The notes: a model not told the origin generated them from the sequence alone. DNA of 64,000 nucleotides from Lysobacterales bacterium (GCA_017305135.1 JAFKNA010000004.1:1-64000), one strand, 5' to 3'. Shown: positions 1 through 11,600, counted from the first letter of the stretch. Made by a program: numbers and translations.

Positions 1-135
1 TTGTACGAGCGCTTGGTCGCGCGGGGAAAGCCGCCCCTGCTGGCCCTCGGCGCCGCGATGCGCAAGCTCCTCCACCTCGCCTGGGGCGTCATTCATTCCG
101 GCAAATCATTCGACCCGAAAATCGCTCTTGCCTAA
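1..135 (+). CDS. IS110-family transposase, C-terminal end (5' part outside window)
   Basis: The frame is open from the first base and stops at TAA 133-135, giving 44 residues. It contains LYERLVARGKPPLLALGAAM followed by a basic RKLLHL stretch. This matches the way IS110/IS116/IS902 transposases end, after their Transposase_20 domain, which binds and recombines DNA together with an N-terminal DEDD catalytic domain. Only the tail is visible, so whether the element is intact cannot be judged. A 100-bp tandem repeat follows directly, so the IS may sit in or beside a repeat cluster. The family call rests on the motif resemblance of a short tail. Confidence 0.7.
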   Translation: MYERLVARGKPPLLALGAAMRKLLHLAWGVIHSGKSFDPKIALA

Positions 136-153
136 CCTCGATCAAGACGATAT

Positions 154-375
154 CTACCGCGGGAATGGCCGCGTACGATGCCGTGTAGGAGCGACCGTGG
201 TCGCGACCAAGACGTCGCACGCATCCAATGCCCGGTCGCCTGCACGCATGCTCCTACCGCGGGAATGGCCGCGTACGATGCCGTGTAGGAGCGACCGTGG
301 TCGCGACCGGGGCGTCGCACGCATCCAATGCCCGGTCGCCTGCACGCAGGCTCCTGCAGCGGGAATCGGCCGCGT
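154..375. repeat. 100-bp direct tandem repeat, about 2.2 copies
   Basis: Units begin at 154 and 254 with an exact 100-bp period and are nearly identical; a third, diverged and partial copy starts at 354. Each unit contains a TAGGAGCGACC element with the internal dyad GGTCGCGACC and, on the other side, a CGCCTGCACGCAGGCTCCT-like arm, which makes it a pair of the family-A dyad repeats seen elsewhere in the window. No gene is credible here. Confidence 0.85.
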
Positions 376-437
376 GCCCCGGTGCCGGGCGGCCCGGCGA
401 TGGCGCCGAAGCCGCCCTTGCACCTTGCCCTGTCGCG

Positions 438-3188
<2,751 letters not shown>

Positions 3189-3408
3189 GGCGTGCTCCTG
3201 GGCTGGCGAGAGGGATATCGGACGGGGGATTCCGCCGCGAACGGCGGCGGGAAACCCCTATTATCGCCCGAATGCGGCGGCGCGGCATGAGCCAGCCGGA
3301 AGCGCCTGGCTCCGGCCCGGTGCCGGCATCGAAAGGGCGTCGGACTGAAGTCCTCCCATCCGGTATGGGGGCTGGCGTTCCTCCCACAAGCCAGGTGCGC
3401 GTCGCACC

Positions 3409-3439
3409 CTGTAGGAGCGGCCTCAGCCGCGATGCTTCC
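3409..3439. repeat. family-A dyad repeat
   Basis: A TGTAGGAGCGGCCTCAGCCG element lies in the 334-bp gap (3189-3522) between the acnA start and the end of the ABC exporter gene. It matches the abundant intergenic dyads of Xanthomonadales (consensus GTAGGAGCGGCTTCAGCCGC). A partner arm, with TCCTCCCATCC and CCTCCCACAAGCC pieces, lies around 3350-3395. Apart from this and the acnA leader nothing else was recognised in the gap. Confidence 0.7.
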
Positions 3440-3522
3440 GGGTCGGGAATGTCGGAAAAGCGTCGCGACTCATGTGCCTCCCACGGATTGGCCCTGCCGC
3501 CATCGCTTTTTCCCGATTCCCT

Positions 3523-5286
3523 TCAGGCCGCGAACTGCAGCCGCGCGAGTTCCGCGTAGAGGCCCTCCTCGCGCACCAGCTCCGCGTGCGTGCCCTGGGC
3601 GACGATGCGGCCCGCTTCCATCACCACGATGCGGTCGGCGCGCTGCACGGTGGCCAGGCGATGCGCGATGACCAGGGTGGTGCGGTGCCGCATCAGGCGT
3701 TCGAGGGCCTGCTGCACGTAGTGCTCCGATTGCGCATCGAGGCTGGAGGTGGCCTCGTCCAGCAGCAGCACCGGCGCGTCGCGCAGCAGCGCGCGGGCAA
3801 TGGCGATGCGCTGCTGCTGGCCGCCGGAGAGGCGCACGCCGCGCTCGCCGAGGTAGGTGTCGTAGCGCTCAGGCATCGCCTCGATGAATTCGTGCGCCTC
3901 GGCGGCGCGCGCGGCGGCGACGATGTCCTCCAGCGCCGCCCCGGTGCGGCCGAAGCCGATGTTGCCGGCGGCGCTGGCGCCGAACAGCACGGCGTCCTGC
4001 GGCACCAGCGCGAAGGCGCCGCGGAGGTCCGGCAGCGCCAGCGCACGGATATCGGTGCCGTCCAGCGTGATGCGGCCCCGCTGCGGATCGTGGAAGCGCA
4101 GCAGCAGCTGGAACACCGTGCTCTTGCCGGCCCCGGAAGGGCCGACCAGCGCCACCGTCTCACCCGGCGCCACCTCAAGCGTGAAATCTTCCAGCGCGGC
4201 ACGATCCGGGCGCGAGGGATAGTGGAAGGTGACCGCATCGAAGCGGATCTCCCCGCGCGCCGACGCCGCCAGGGGCACGGCCGGCTGCGGCGAGCAGATT
4301 TCCGCGCGGGTGTCGAGCAGCTCGCCGATGCGGCCGAGCGCGCCGGCGGCGCGCAGGAGCTGTCCCCATACCTCGCTGAGCGCGCCGACCGAGCCCGCCG
4401 CCAGCACCGCGTACAGCACGAACTGGCTGAGCACGCCGACCTGCATGGCGCCGCCGATCACCGCCTTGGCGCCGGCCCAGAGCACCAGGGTGATGGCGCC
4501 GAAGACGAGCACGATCACCAGCGCGGTGAGCGAACCGGTCATGGCGATGCGCCGCTTCGCCGTGGCCAGCGCGCGCAGCACCGCCTCGCTGTAGCGCGCC
4601 GATTCCTGCGGCTCGCGCGTGTAGGCCTGCACGGTGTGCATGGCGGTGAGGGTCTCGCCGGCGATCGCCGAGGTGTCGGCGATGCGGTCCTGGCTCTCGC
4701 GCGAGAGGCGCGCCACGCGCCGGCCGAACACCACGATCGGCAGCACCACGGCGGGAATCACCATCACCGCGTAGCCGGCCAGGCGCGGGCTGGTGGTGAT
4801 CATCAGCACCACGCCGCCGACCAGCGTGACGACGCTGCGCAGCGCCACCGAGAAGGTCGAGCCGACCACCGTCTGCACCACCTCGGTGTCGGCCGCCAGG
4901 CGCGACACCAGCTCGCCGCCGCGGGTGCGCTCGAAGAAGGACTGGTCGAGGGTCAGCAGATGGTCGTAGAGGCGCCGGCGCAGGTCCGCGGCGACACGCT
5001 CGCCGAGCAGGCTGACGAAGAAGAAGCGCGCCGCGGTGGCGATCGCCAGCACCACGGCCACCACGAACAGCCCGGCGAAGGCGGTGTTGATCGCGGCCGC
5101 GTTCTCCGGCGTGAAGCCGCGGTCGATCATGATCCGCACCGCCTGCGGCAGCACCAGCGTGGCGGTCGAGGAGAGGGCGAGGAAACCGAGCCAGCCGGCG
5201 ATGAGGCCGCGATAGGAGCGCAGGTACGGCGCGAGCCGCTTCAGCGTGCGCAGGCGACGTGGACTCTCTCCGCGGGATTCGGGCAT
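3523..5286 (-). CDS. ABC transporter, fused permease and ATPase (MsbA/subfamily B type)
   Basis: A 587-residue half-transporter with an N-terminal six-helix ABC membrane domain (about residues 25-310) and a C-terminal nucleotide-binding domain. The ATPase shows Walker A GPSGAGKST near 385, the signature LSGGQQQR near 489 and Walker B LLLLDEATSS near 510, followed by the H-loop in LVIAHRLATV. Such proteins act as homodimers in the inner membrane, exporting lipids or drugs; the substrate cannot be read from sequence. It is upstream (on the minus strand) of nothing co-directional within 330 bp, and the yigZ-type gene begins 54 bp upstream of its start. E. coli MsbA is the same size, but lpxK, its usual partner, is absent, so I do not call it msbA. 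Confidence 0.93.
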   Translation of the reverse strand: MPESRGESPRRLRTLKRLAPYLRSYRGLIAGWLGFLALSSTATLVLPQAVRIMIDRGFTPENAAAINTAFAGLFVVAVVLAIATAARFFFVSLLGERVAADLRRRLYDHLLTLDQSFFERTRGGELVSRLAADTEVVQTVVGSTFSVALRSVVTLVGGVVLMITTSPRLAGYAVMVIPAVVLPIVVFGRRVARLSRESQDRIADTSAIAGETLTAMHTVQAYTREPQESARYSEAVLRALATAKRRIAMTGSLTALVIVLVFGAITLVLWAGAKAVIGGAMQVGVLSQFVLYAVLAAGSVGALSEVWGQLLRAAGALGRIGELLDTRAEICSPQPAVPLAASARGEIRFDAVTFHYPSRPDRAALEDFTLEVAPGETVALVGPSGAGKSTVFQLLLRFHDPQRGRITLDGTDIRALALPDLRGAFALVPQDAVLFGASAAGNIGFGRTGAALEDIVAAARAAEAHEFIEAMPERYDTYLGERGVRLSGGQQQRIAIARALLRDAPVLLLDEATSSLDAQSEHYVQQALERLMRHRTTLVIAHRLATVQRADRIVVMEAGRIVAQGTHAELVREEGLYAELARLQFAA

Positions 5287-5340
5287 CGATGGCGCGCCTG
5301 TGGGTGACCTGCAAGCACCTGCGGCTTGCCGGGAGTGGAT

Positions 5341-5946
5341 TCAACCGTCGGCCGGGTCGAGCTCGCGCACCTCGCTGCGCCCGCGGCTGAGGTCGCGCAG
5401 CCAGCCGCGGAAGTCGTCGAGGCGCTCGCGTGGCAGGCGCAGGGTGAGCTCCGCGCCTTCGGCGTGGAAGCGCTCCTCCAGCTTGCTGGCCGAGAACTCC
5501 GGCAGCCGTGCGTGGAGGCTGGCCAGCAGCGCGAACCCGCAGTCGAAGCGGATCTCGGCAAGGTCGACCAGCGGACGACGCGGCGCCGTGCGCAGGCACT
5601 CCGCCGCGGTGCCGCCATAGGCGCGCACGAGCCCGCCGACGCCGAGCTTGATGCCGCCATACCAGCGCGTGACCAGCACGGCCACGCGGTCGAAGCCCTG
5701 GCCCTCGATGGCCGCCAGGATCGGCCGCCCGGCGCTGCCGCCCGGCTCGCCGTCGTCGTTGAAACGGTAGTCCTGGCCGATCCGGTACGCCCAGCAGTTG
5801 TGCGTGGCATCGGCGGTGCCGACGCGCGCGATGAACGCCAGCGCCGCGGCGGCATCCTCCACGGATTCGGCGAGCGCGAGGAAGCGGCTCTTGCGGATCT
5901 CCTGCTCGAGCGATGCGGGCGCGGCGAGGGTGTGGAGCTGGGTCAT
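5341..5946 (-). CDS. IMPACT/YigZ family protein
   Basis: A 201-residue protein with the UPF0029 (IMPACT) N-terminal domain: SRFLALA, then the conserved DATHNCWAYR, the glycine-rich NDDGEPGGSAGRPIL and TRWYGGIKLGVGGLVRAY. A DUF1949 ferredoxin-like domain follows from about residue 135. E. coli YigZ is of similar length. The family is linked to ribosome and GCN-type regulatory binding, but its bacterial function is not settled. The ABC exporter gene follows after 54 bp in the same direction and the two may share a transcript. The start at ATG 5946 is where family homology begins. Confidence 0.92.
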   Translation of the reverse strand: MTQLHTLAAPASLEQEIRKSRFLALAESVEDAAAALAFIARVGTADATHNCWAYRIGQDYRFNDDGEPGGSAGRPILAAIEGQGFDRVAVLVTRWYGGIKLGVGGLVRAYGGTAAECLRTAPRRPLVDLAEIRFDCGFALLASLHARLPEFSASKLEERFHAEGAELTLRLPRERLDDFRGWLRDLSRGRSEVRELDPADG

Positions 5947-5989
5947 TCAAGCAGTGTAATGGCCGTTGCTTGCCAGAGCCGGCAACGGC

Positions 5990-6166
5990 GACAGCGGCCG
6001 GACAGGTGCCCGGCCCTCCCGGGAAGCGCCACCAGATCGGAACGTGGCGCATCAGCCTGGGAGTGGCCGAGCCCCAGCTCGGCCGCTTCAGCCGCCTGGG
6101 GGCATGGTCATTCCGCGCCGCGATGCGACGTGAAGAGCGGCCGGTCGGGAGACCGGCCCTCCCAGG
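5990..6166. repeat. family-B dyad repeats (GCGGCCGGTCGGGAGACCGG)
   Basis: Two copies of a second repeat family lie in the 312-bp gap between yigZ and mfd: a diverged one at about 5990-6022 and a sharp one at 6135-6165, in which GGTCGGGAGACC-type arms form a strong hairpin. Between and after them is a recurring GAGCTGGGGCTCGGC-like motif (6064-6080, 6205-6220). The rest of the gap holds no gene that I can support. Confidence 0.75.
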
Positions 6167-6258
6167 GAAGCGCGAGGCCGAATGGCGATCCGGGGATGGC
6201 CGAGTCCCAGCTCGGCCGCTGTGGCCTCGGAGGATGACTCGCGGTCAGCCCGCCGCCG

Positions 6259-9200
6259 TCACGCCGCCATCCGCGCCCCAAGCGCCGACAGCAGGTCGCT
6301 CGCCGCGCGCAGCCGTTCGGCGGCGCCTTCCAGCGGCAGCTTGAACTTCAGCTTGTCCTGGCCATCGAGCGCATAGACGCGCGGCTGGCCCTGCACCAGG
6401 CGGATCACGGTGAGCGGTTCGACGGCGGGCTTGGGCGTGAACACGACGCGGCCGCCGTTGGCGCCCATCTCCAGTTTCCTGATGCCGAGCGGGGTGGCGG
6501 CGAGCTTGAGGCGGGTGACGGCGAAGAGATTCTTGACCTGCTCGGGCAGCAGCCCGAAGCGGTCGATCATCTCCACCTGCAGGTCGCGCAGTTCCTCCTC
6601 GCTGCGCGCGCTGGCGATGCGCTTGTAGAGCGTCAGTCGGGCGTTCACGTCCGGCAGGTAGTCGTCCGGGATCAGTGCCGGCAGGTGCAGTTCCACCTCC
6701 GCCTCGGCGTCGCTGGCAAGGTCGAAATCCGGCACCTTGCCGGATTTCAGCGCGCGCACGGCGCGGTCCAGCATGTCCGTGTAGAGCGAGAAGCCGACTT
6801 CCTCGATCTGTCCCGACTGCTCCTCGCCGAGGAGCTCGCCGGCGCCGCGGATCTCCAGATCGTGCGTGGCGAGCGTGAAGCCGGCGCCGAGTTCGTCCAG
6901 CGAGGCCAGCGCCTCCAGGCGCTTTTCCGCGTCGGCGGTGATCGAGCGCCCTTCCGGCGTCATGAGGTAGGCGAAGGCGCGGTGGTGGGAGCGGCCGACG
7001 CGCCCGCGCAACTGGTGTAACTGGGCGAGGCCGAAGCGGTCGGCGCGGTCGATGATGATGGTGTTCGCGCTCGGCACGTCGATGCCGGATTCGATGATGG
7101 TGGTCGACACCAGCACGTTGAAGCGCTGGCGATAGAAGTCGAGCATGATCTGCTCGAGTTCCTTGTCCGGCATCTGGCCGTGCGCGAAACGGATGCGCGC
7201 CTCGGGCATCAGCTCGGCAAGCTCGCGCGCGGTCTTCTCGATCGTCGCCACGTCGTTGTGCAGGAAATACACCTGGCCACCGCGCGCGTGCTCGCGCTGG
7301 ATCGCCTCGCGGACGGTCGCGGTGTCGTAGGGGCCGATGAAGGTCTGCACGGCGACGCGGTGCTCGGGCGGGGTGGCGATGATGGACAGGTCGCGCAGGC
7401 CCGCCATCGCCATGTTGAGCGTGCGCGGGATGGGCGTGGCGGTCAGGGTGAGGATGTCGACCTCGGCGCGGAGCTTCTTCAGCACCTCCTTCTGGCGTAC
7501 GCCGAAGCGCTGCTCCTCGTCGATGATGACGAGGCCGAGGTCCCTGAACTTCACGTCCGGCTGCAGCAGCTTGTGGGTGCCGATCATGATGTCGACCTGG
7601 CCCTCGGCGAGCCTGTCGAGCGCGGCGCGGACCTCCTTCGACGTCTTGAAGCGCGACAGCACCTCGACCCGCACCGGCCAGTCGGCGAGGCGGTCGCTGA
7701 AGTTTTGGTAGTGCTGCTGGGCGAGCAGGGTGGTCGGCGCGAGCAGCGCGACTTGGCGCCCGGCGGTGGCGGCGGCGAAGGCGGCGCGCAGCGCCACCTC
7801 GGTCTTGCCGAAGCCGACATCGCCGCAGACCACGCGGTCCATCGAGCGCCCGGTGGCAAGGTCCGCCAGCACCGCCTCGATGGCGGTGGCCTGGTCCGGC
7901 GTTTCCTCGAACGGGAAGGCGGCGGCGAACTGCTCGTTCATGTCGCGATCGATGTCGAGCGCGGTGCCCGGGCGCGCCTCGCGCTGCGCGTAGATGGCGA
8001 GGAGTTCGGCGGCGACGTCGCGCACCTTCTGCGCGGCCTTCTTCTTCGCCTTTTCCCAGGCGTCGCCGCCGAGCGCGTGCAGCGGCGCGAGTTCCGGCGC
8101 GGTGCCCGAATACCGCGAGATCAGGTGCAGTTGCGCCACCGGCACGTAGAGCTTGTCGCCCCTGGCGTACTCGAGGGCGAGGTATTCGGACGAATCGCCG
8201 CCGACATCGAGCGTGGTCAGGCCCTGGTAGCGGCCCACGCCGTGGTCGATGTGCACGATCGGCGAGCCGATGGAGAGCTCCGAGAGGTCGCGCAACACCG
8301 TCTCCGGGTCGCGCGCCGCGCGGCGGCGGCGCCGCTGCTGCACGCGCTCGCCAAGGAGCTCGCGTTCGGTGAGCACGGTCAGCGCCGGGCGATCGAGCGC
8401 GAAGCCGGCATCGAGCGGCGCGACGGTGATGCAGAAGCGCGCGGCCTCGGCCACGGCTTTCGCCGCGGCATCGTCCTTGCCGGCGGGTCGGGCGCCGATG
8501 TCGGAGACGAACTCCTGCCACGAGGGCAGGCTGAGCGGCTGCAGGCGGGCCGCCTGCAACTGCTCGATCAGCGCCTCGCGGCGCCCGGCGGAGTCGGTGG
8601 CGATCAGCACGCGACCGGCGTAGGCGGCAAGAAAGCGGCGCAGCGCTTCGCCCTGCTCCTCGCCCTTGCGCACCAGCGGCAGCGCGGGCGCGGGTTGCGT
8701 GCCGAGGTCGACGGCGTGCGGGTTGGCACCCTTGGCGACGATGTCCACCCGCAGCACCGCGTTGAGGCGCTCGCGGAGCTGCTGTGGCGGCAGGTAGAGC
8801 TCGGCGGGCGGCAGCACCGGCCGTTCCACGTCGTGGGAGCGCTGCTCGTAGCGCTGGCCGGTCTGCGCCCAGAACGACTCGGCGGCATCGAGCGCGGCCT
8901 CGCCGAGCACGAACAGCGCATCCTCGCCGAGGTAGTCGAACAGGGTCTCGGTGTGCTCGAAGAACAGCGGCAGGTAGTACTCGACGCCGGCCGGCGTGGT
9001 TCCCTCCTTGAGATCCTGGTAAAGCGGGCAGCGGCGCGGGTCGATCGGGAAGCGCTCGCGCAGCGTATTGCGGAACGCGGTCGCCGATTCCTCGGTGAGC
9101 GGGAACTCGCGCCCGGGCAGCAGGCGCACGGCGTCGACCTTGAGCTCGGAGCGCTGCGAATCCGGATCGAAGGTGCGGATCGATTCGATCTCGTCGTCAA

Positions 9201-9762
9201 AGAGATCCAGCCGATAGGGCTTTGCGCTCCCCATCGGGAAGATGTCGAGCAGGGCGCCGCGCACGGCAAAATCGCCGGGTTCGGCCACCTGGGGAACATT
9301 GCGGTAGCCGGCCGCCTCCAGGCGGCGGCGCTCGGCGGCCATGTCGAGCTTCTGGCCGAGCTCCATCACCAGGCCGGAACCGGCGATATAGCTGCGCGGC
9401 GCGATGCGCTGCATGAGCGTCGCCATCGGCACCACCAGCACGCCGCGGCGGATCGCGGGCAGGCGGTACAGCGTGGCGATGCGCTGCGAGACGATTTCCG
9501 CATGCGGCGAGAAGAGGTCGTAGGGCAGGGTCTCCCAGTCGGGGAACTCCAGCACCTCGACCGCGTCGCCGGCGAACACCCGGATTTCCGCCTCCAGCGC
9601 CTGCGCCGCATGCGTATCCGCCGCCACCGCCACCACGATGCCCTCGTGCGCCTTCGCGCACTCGGCCAACGCAAGCGCCCGCGCCGAACCGTCGGGCGTG
9701 GTCCAGTAGCGGCGCTGCCGGGGCGAGGTCGGCAGGGGCAGGTCGGGCAGCAGGTGCGGCAT
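6259..9762 (-). CDS. mfd: transcription-repair coupling factor Mfd
   Basis: A 1167-residue SF2 translocase that removes RNA polymerase stalled at DNA lesions and recruits UvrA for nucleotide excision repair. From the N terminus: UvrB-like domains with LEFPDWETLPYD, the RNA-polymerase interaction domain with HIDHGVGRYQGL and YLALEYARGDKLYVP, the helicase core with Walker A GDVGFGKT near residue 648 and the DEEQRFGV box near 747, TATPIPRTL, then the TRCF C-terminal domain. E. coli Mfd has 1148 residues. I chose ATG 9762 (MPHLLPDLP) because the in-frame extension upstream is low-complexity and unlike the family. It is a single gene with 263 bp of unassigned DNA upstream. Confidence 0.97.
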   Translation of the reverse strand: MPHLLPDLPLPTSPRQRRYWTTPDGSARALALAECAKAHEGIVVAVAADTHAAQALEAEIRVFAGDAVEVLEFPDWETLPYDLFSPHAEIVSQRIATLYRLPAIRRGVLVVPMATLMQRIAPRSYIAGSGLVMELGQKLDMAAERRRLEAAGYRNVPQVAEPGDFAVRGALLDIFPMGSAKPYRLDLFDDEIESIRTFDPDSQRSELKVDAVRLLPGREFPLTEESATAFRNTLRERFPIDPRRCPLYQDLKEGTTPAGVEYYLPLFFEHTETLFDYLGEDALFVLGEAALDAAESFWAQTGQRYEQRSHDVERPVLPPAELYLPPQQLRERLNAVLRVDIVAKGANPHAVDLGTQPAPALPLVRKGEEQGEALRRFLAAYAGRVLIATDSAGRREALIEQLQAARLQPLSLPSWQEFVSDIGARPAGKDDAAAKAVAEAARFCITVAPLDAGFALDRPALTVLTERELLGERVQQRRRRRAARDPETVLRDLSELSIGSPIVHIDHGVGRYQGLTTLDVGGDSSEYLALEYARGDKLYVPVAQLHLISRYSGTAPELAPLHALGGDAWEKAKKKAAQKVRDVAAELLAIYAQREARPGTALDIDRDMNEQFAAAFPFEETPDQATAIEAVLADLATGRSMDRVVCGDVGFGKTEVALRAAFAAATAGRQVALLAPTTLLAQQHYQNFSDRLADWPVRVEVLSRFKTSKEVRAALDRLAEGQVDIMIGTHKLLQPDVKFRDLGLVIIDEEQRFGVRQKEVLKKLRAEVDILTLTATPIPRTLNMAMAGLRDLSIIATPPEHRVAVQTFIGPYDTATVREAIQREHARGGQVYFLHNDVATIEKTARELAELMPEARIRFAHGQMPDKELEQIMLDFYRQRFNVLVSTTIIESGIDVPSANTIIIDRADRFGLAQLHQLRGRVGRSHHRAFAYLMTPEGRSITADAEKRLEALASLDELGAGFTLATHDLEIRGAGELLGEEQSGQIEEVGFSLYTDMLDRAVRALKSGKVPDFDLASDAEAEVELHLPALIPDDYLPDVNARLTLYKRIASARSEEELRDLQVEMIDRFGLLPEQVKNLFAVTRLKLAATPLGIRKLEMGANGGRVVFTPKPAVEPLTVIRLVQGQPRVYALDGQDKLKFKLPLEGAAERLRAASDLLSALGARMAA

Positions 9763-10025
9763 GGCGGGCAGGGCGGGGAAGGCGGGAAAACGGACCAGTG
9801 TAGCGCGGCACGGAACGTGTGCGCTGATGCGGGCGCTGCTGCTGGGTTTCGCCCTCTGGGCAAGCCGCCGATGCGCTGGTGATGGCCGGCGTCGGCCCAT
9901 CATCGCGAGCGGCTGGTGCTCGCGCGGATCGGGAGCAGTCGCCCGGCTGCGGGACGCATCGCGCTTGTTTTATCCCATCCGTCTCCTTTTCCGGCGGGCA
10001 GAAAGGTACGACCGGCCGGGTTCGC
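9763..10025. other. intergenic, no feature recognised
   Basis: 263 bp between the mfd start and the sugE stop. It should contain the mfd promoter; no convincing -10/-35 pair, hairpin terminator or gene was found. Confidence 0.5.
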
Positions 10026-10340
10026 TCAGGATGAGAGCTTCATCAACACGAGGCCGCCGACGATCAGGGTGGCCGCAAGCATGCGCATAGGGCTGGCAGC
10101 CTCGCCCAGTACGAGGATGCCGACGACAAAAGCACCCATGGCACCAATCCCTGTCCAGATCGTGTAAGCAGTGCCGAGGGGAAGGGATTTCATCGCACGC
10201 GACAGCAGACCGAAGCTGGCGATCAGGGTGGCGAAGGTGATGGCGGAGTAGCCGATGCGAGTGAAACCGTCCGACAGCTTCATCGTGAAAGCCCAGACGA
10301 TTTCAAGCAGACCGGCGGCGACCAGAAGAATCCAAGCCAT
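10026..10340 (-). CDS. sugE: SMR-family guanidinium exporter SugE/Gdx
   Basis: A 104-residue four-helix small multidrug resistance protein. The essential membrane glutamate is E13 in LLEIVW, and the sequence KLSDGFTR after helix 1, together with GTAYTIWTGIGAMGA, is typical of the Gdx (SugE) branch, which exports guanidinium in exchange for protons, rather than of EmrE. It acts as an antiparallel dimer in the inner membrane. It begins with ATG 10338-10340, six bases after a GGAG site. A guanidine-II riboswitch directly upstream supports the substrate. It is monocistronic here. Confidence 0.95.
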   Translation of the reverse strand: MAWILLVAAGLLEIVWAFTMKLSDGFTRIGYSAITFATLIASFGLLSRAMKSLPLGTAYTIWTGIGAMGAFVVGILVLGEAASPMRMLAATLIVGGLVLMKLSS

Positions 10341-10343
10341 ACG

Positions 10344-10408
10344 GCTCTCCCAATCAAGAGCCGGGTCGTCCCGGACGTAAACAGGCCTGCAGGCTGAGGT
10401 CGTCCTCG
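10344..10408 (-). promoter_or_regulatory. guanidine-II (mini-ykkC) riboswitch with overlapping anti-SD hairpin
   Basis: On the minus strand two hairpins share the ACGA loop that defines mini-ykkC: GAGG-ACGA-CCTC (10396-10407) and CCGGG-ACGA-CCCGG (10361-10374), separated by 21 bases. The 3' arm of the second hairpin overlaps a perfect 7-bp stem CGGCTCT/AGAGCCG (10343-10364) that would bury the GGGAG ribosome site of sugE. The two folds exclude each other, suggesting that guanidine binding stabilises the ACGA hairpins and frees translation. Known family: mini-ykkC motifs commonly precede sugE in Proteobacteria. The switching model is my inference. Confidence 0.9.
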
Positions 10409-10495
10409 ACGAAAATCATACGTCAATGCCGTGGCGATTGCAGGTACTGGCGAACTTTCGACCCCGCGCCTCCGGGAAAGGGTGTTCGGCCTTGC

Positions 10496-11134
10496 TCAGG
10501 CCGGGCCCTGATCCCGGGTTCGCCGCATCGCGTCCGCCAGGTCCTGTCTTCCCCGGCTTTCCAGGGCCTGGGCCGTGCCGTCGAAATCCCGAGCCTCCCG
10601 GTTCTGGCTCAACTTGCGTTTGCCCTCGATGCGGGTCAGTTCCACCTCGATGCCCACGATGTGGGCCAGTTCCTCCGCGAGGTAATCCGCGGGGGCGTCG
10701 CTCACGCGCCAAGGTCTCGGCTGGTCCGCCTCGTGTATCCGCGTCAGTCGGCCCACGACGCCGCGCAGGAATCTCTCGTCGTTCCGTATCCGGATGCGTC
10801 CGTGCGCGTGCACGAGTTCGTAGTTCCACGTCGGGACATGCCGATGGGTTTCCTGCTTGCTCGGATACCAGTTGGGCGAGATGTAACCGTGCGCGCCGCG
10901 GAATACCACGAGCACCGCATCGCCGTCCTGGACTTCCTGCCAGACCGGATTGGCGCGTGCGACGTGCGCCAGCAAGGTGCCGAGCGGTCCTCGGTCGGCA
11001 TCCAGCAGGAACGGCAGGTGGTCAGCTTCGAGGCACGATGGCCGTTGCGTGACGAGCATGGCGAAAGGATGCTCCCGCACGATCCGGTGGAGTTCTTCGG
11101 GGCGCGATTCGGCAAACAGAGGCGGTAAGTACAT
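10496..11134 (-). CDS. PaiB-family FMN-binding negative transcriptional regulator
   Basis: A 212-residue protein with the FMN_bind_2 (PaiB) fold. The N-terminal MYLPPLFAESRPEELHRIV, the HLPFLLD segment, FRGAHGYISPNWYPSKQET and VPTWNYELVHAHG are the family landmarks, and IEGKRKLSQNR near the end is the usual C-terminal motif. Bacillus PaiB is a repressor of sporulation and protease genes; in proteobacteria the family is poorly defined and may be a flavin-split-barrel enzyme. The decayed lysE-type exporter lies 29 bp upstream on the same strand. Length matches the family (about 205-215). Confidence 0.92.
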   Translation of the reverse strand: MYLPPLFAESRPEELHRIVREHPFAMLVTQRPSCLEADHLPFLLDADRGPLGTLLAHVARANPVWQEVQDGDAVLVVFRGAHGYISPNWYPSKQETHRHVPTWNYELVHAHGRIRIRNDERFLRGVVGRLTRIHEADQPRPWRVSDAPADYLAEELAHIVGIEVELTRIEGKRKLSQNREARDFDGTAQALESRGRQDLADAMRRTRDQGPA

Positions 11135-11163
11135 GGAAGTCGTCGGTCAGTGGAGTGGATGGA

Positions 11164-11600
11164 TCAGAGAAGCAGGCACGGGATCCCCATGAAAAGGGCG
11201 ATGCAGCCGGCGAGGACGCGCCACGCGCGAGGGCGGCGGAAGATCGGTTGCAGCAAGTGCGCACCGAGCCGACTCTGGCGAACAGGTCACACTGGCGGCG
11301 CAGGCGCCCAACGCGAAGACCCAGCGCAACCCGCCGGGATAGCGCGTGGAAATGCTGCCGAGCAAAACCATCGTATCGAGATAGACGTTAGAATCGAGGA
11401 AGGCGACAGCCAGGCAGGTCAGCATCACGCGTCTGCGAGTTTCCGGCTTGGCCCCATGGACGACAGCGACTTGGTGCCTTGTCACGCGCGCTGCGCCGCC
11501 AGCACGCCGCCGCACCCAGGGCCGTTTCGGCCCGTGCGGGAGCGCGCGCCATGGCCTCCAATCCCGGCAAATCCGCGAATTGCAACCCCGCTTCGGCACA
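11164..11600 (-). pseudogene. LysE/ArgO-type amino-acid exporter, decayed
   Basis: Pieces of a LysE exporter survive in different frames of the minus strand. One frame near 11310-11430 reads MLTCLAVAFLDSNVYLDTMV and then LLGSISTRYPGG, which is the conserved centre of LysE/ArgO. After a frame change the end reads FRRPRAWRVLAGCIALFMGI and stops at 11164-11166. Upstream, further shifted fragments reach roughly 11600, but no intact N terminus is seen. At least two frameshifts separate the pieces. In the intact family the protein exports lysine or arginine. The left boundary is firm; the right one is approximate. Confidence 0.75.

Noticed and set aside
154-375. CRISPR-like regular spacing of repeats
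   Set aside because: The period is 100 bp with the whole unit repeated, so there are no unique spacers; it is a tandem duplication.
5326-6237. A 303-codon plus-strand frame over the IMPACT gene
   Set aside because: Antisense shadow; its end lies in family-B repeats.
7180-9882. A 900-codon plus-strand frame across mfd
   Set aside because: Same GC artefact; the composition is low-complexity and no start signal or domain is present.
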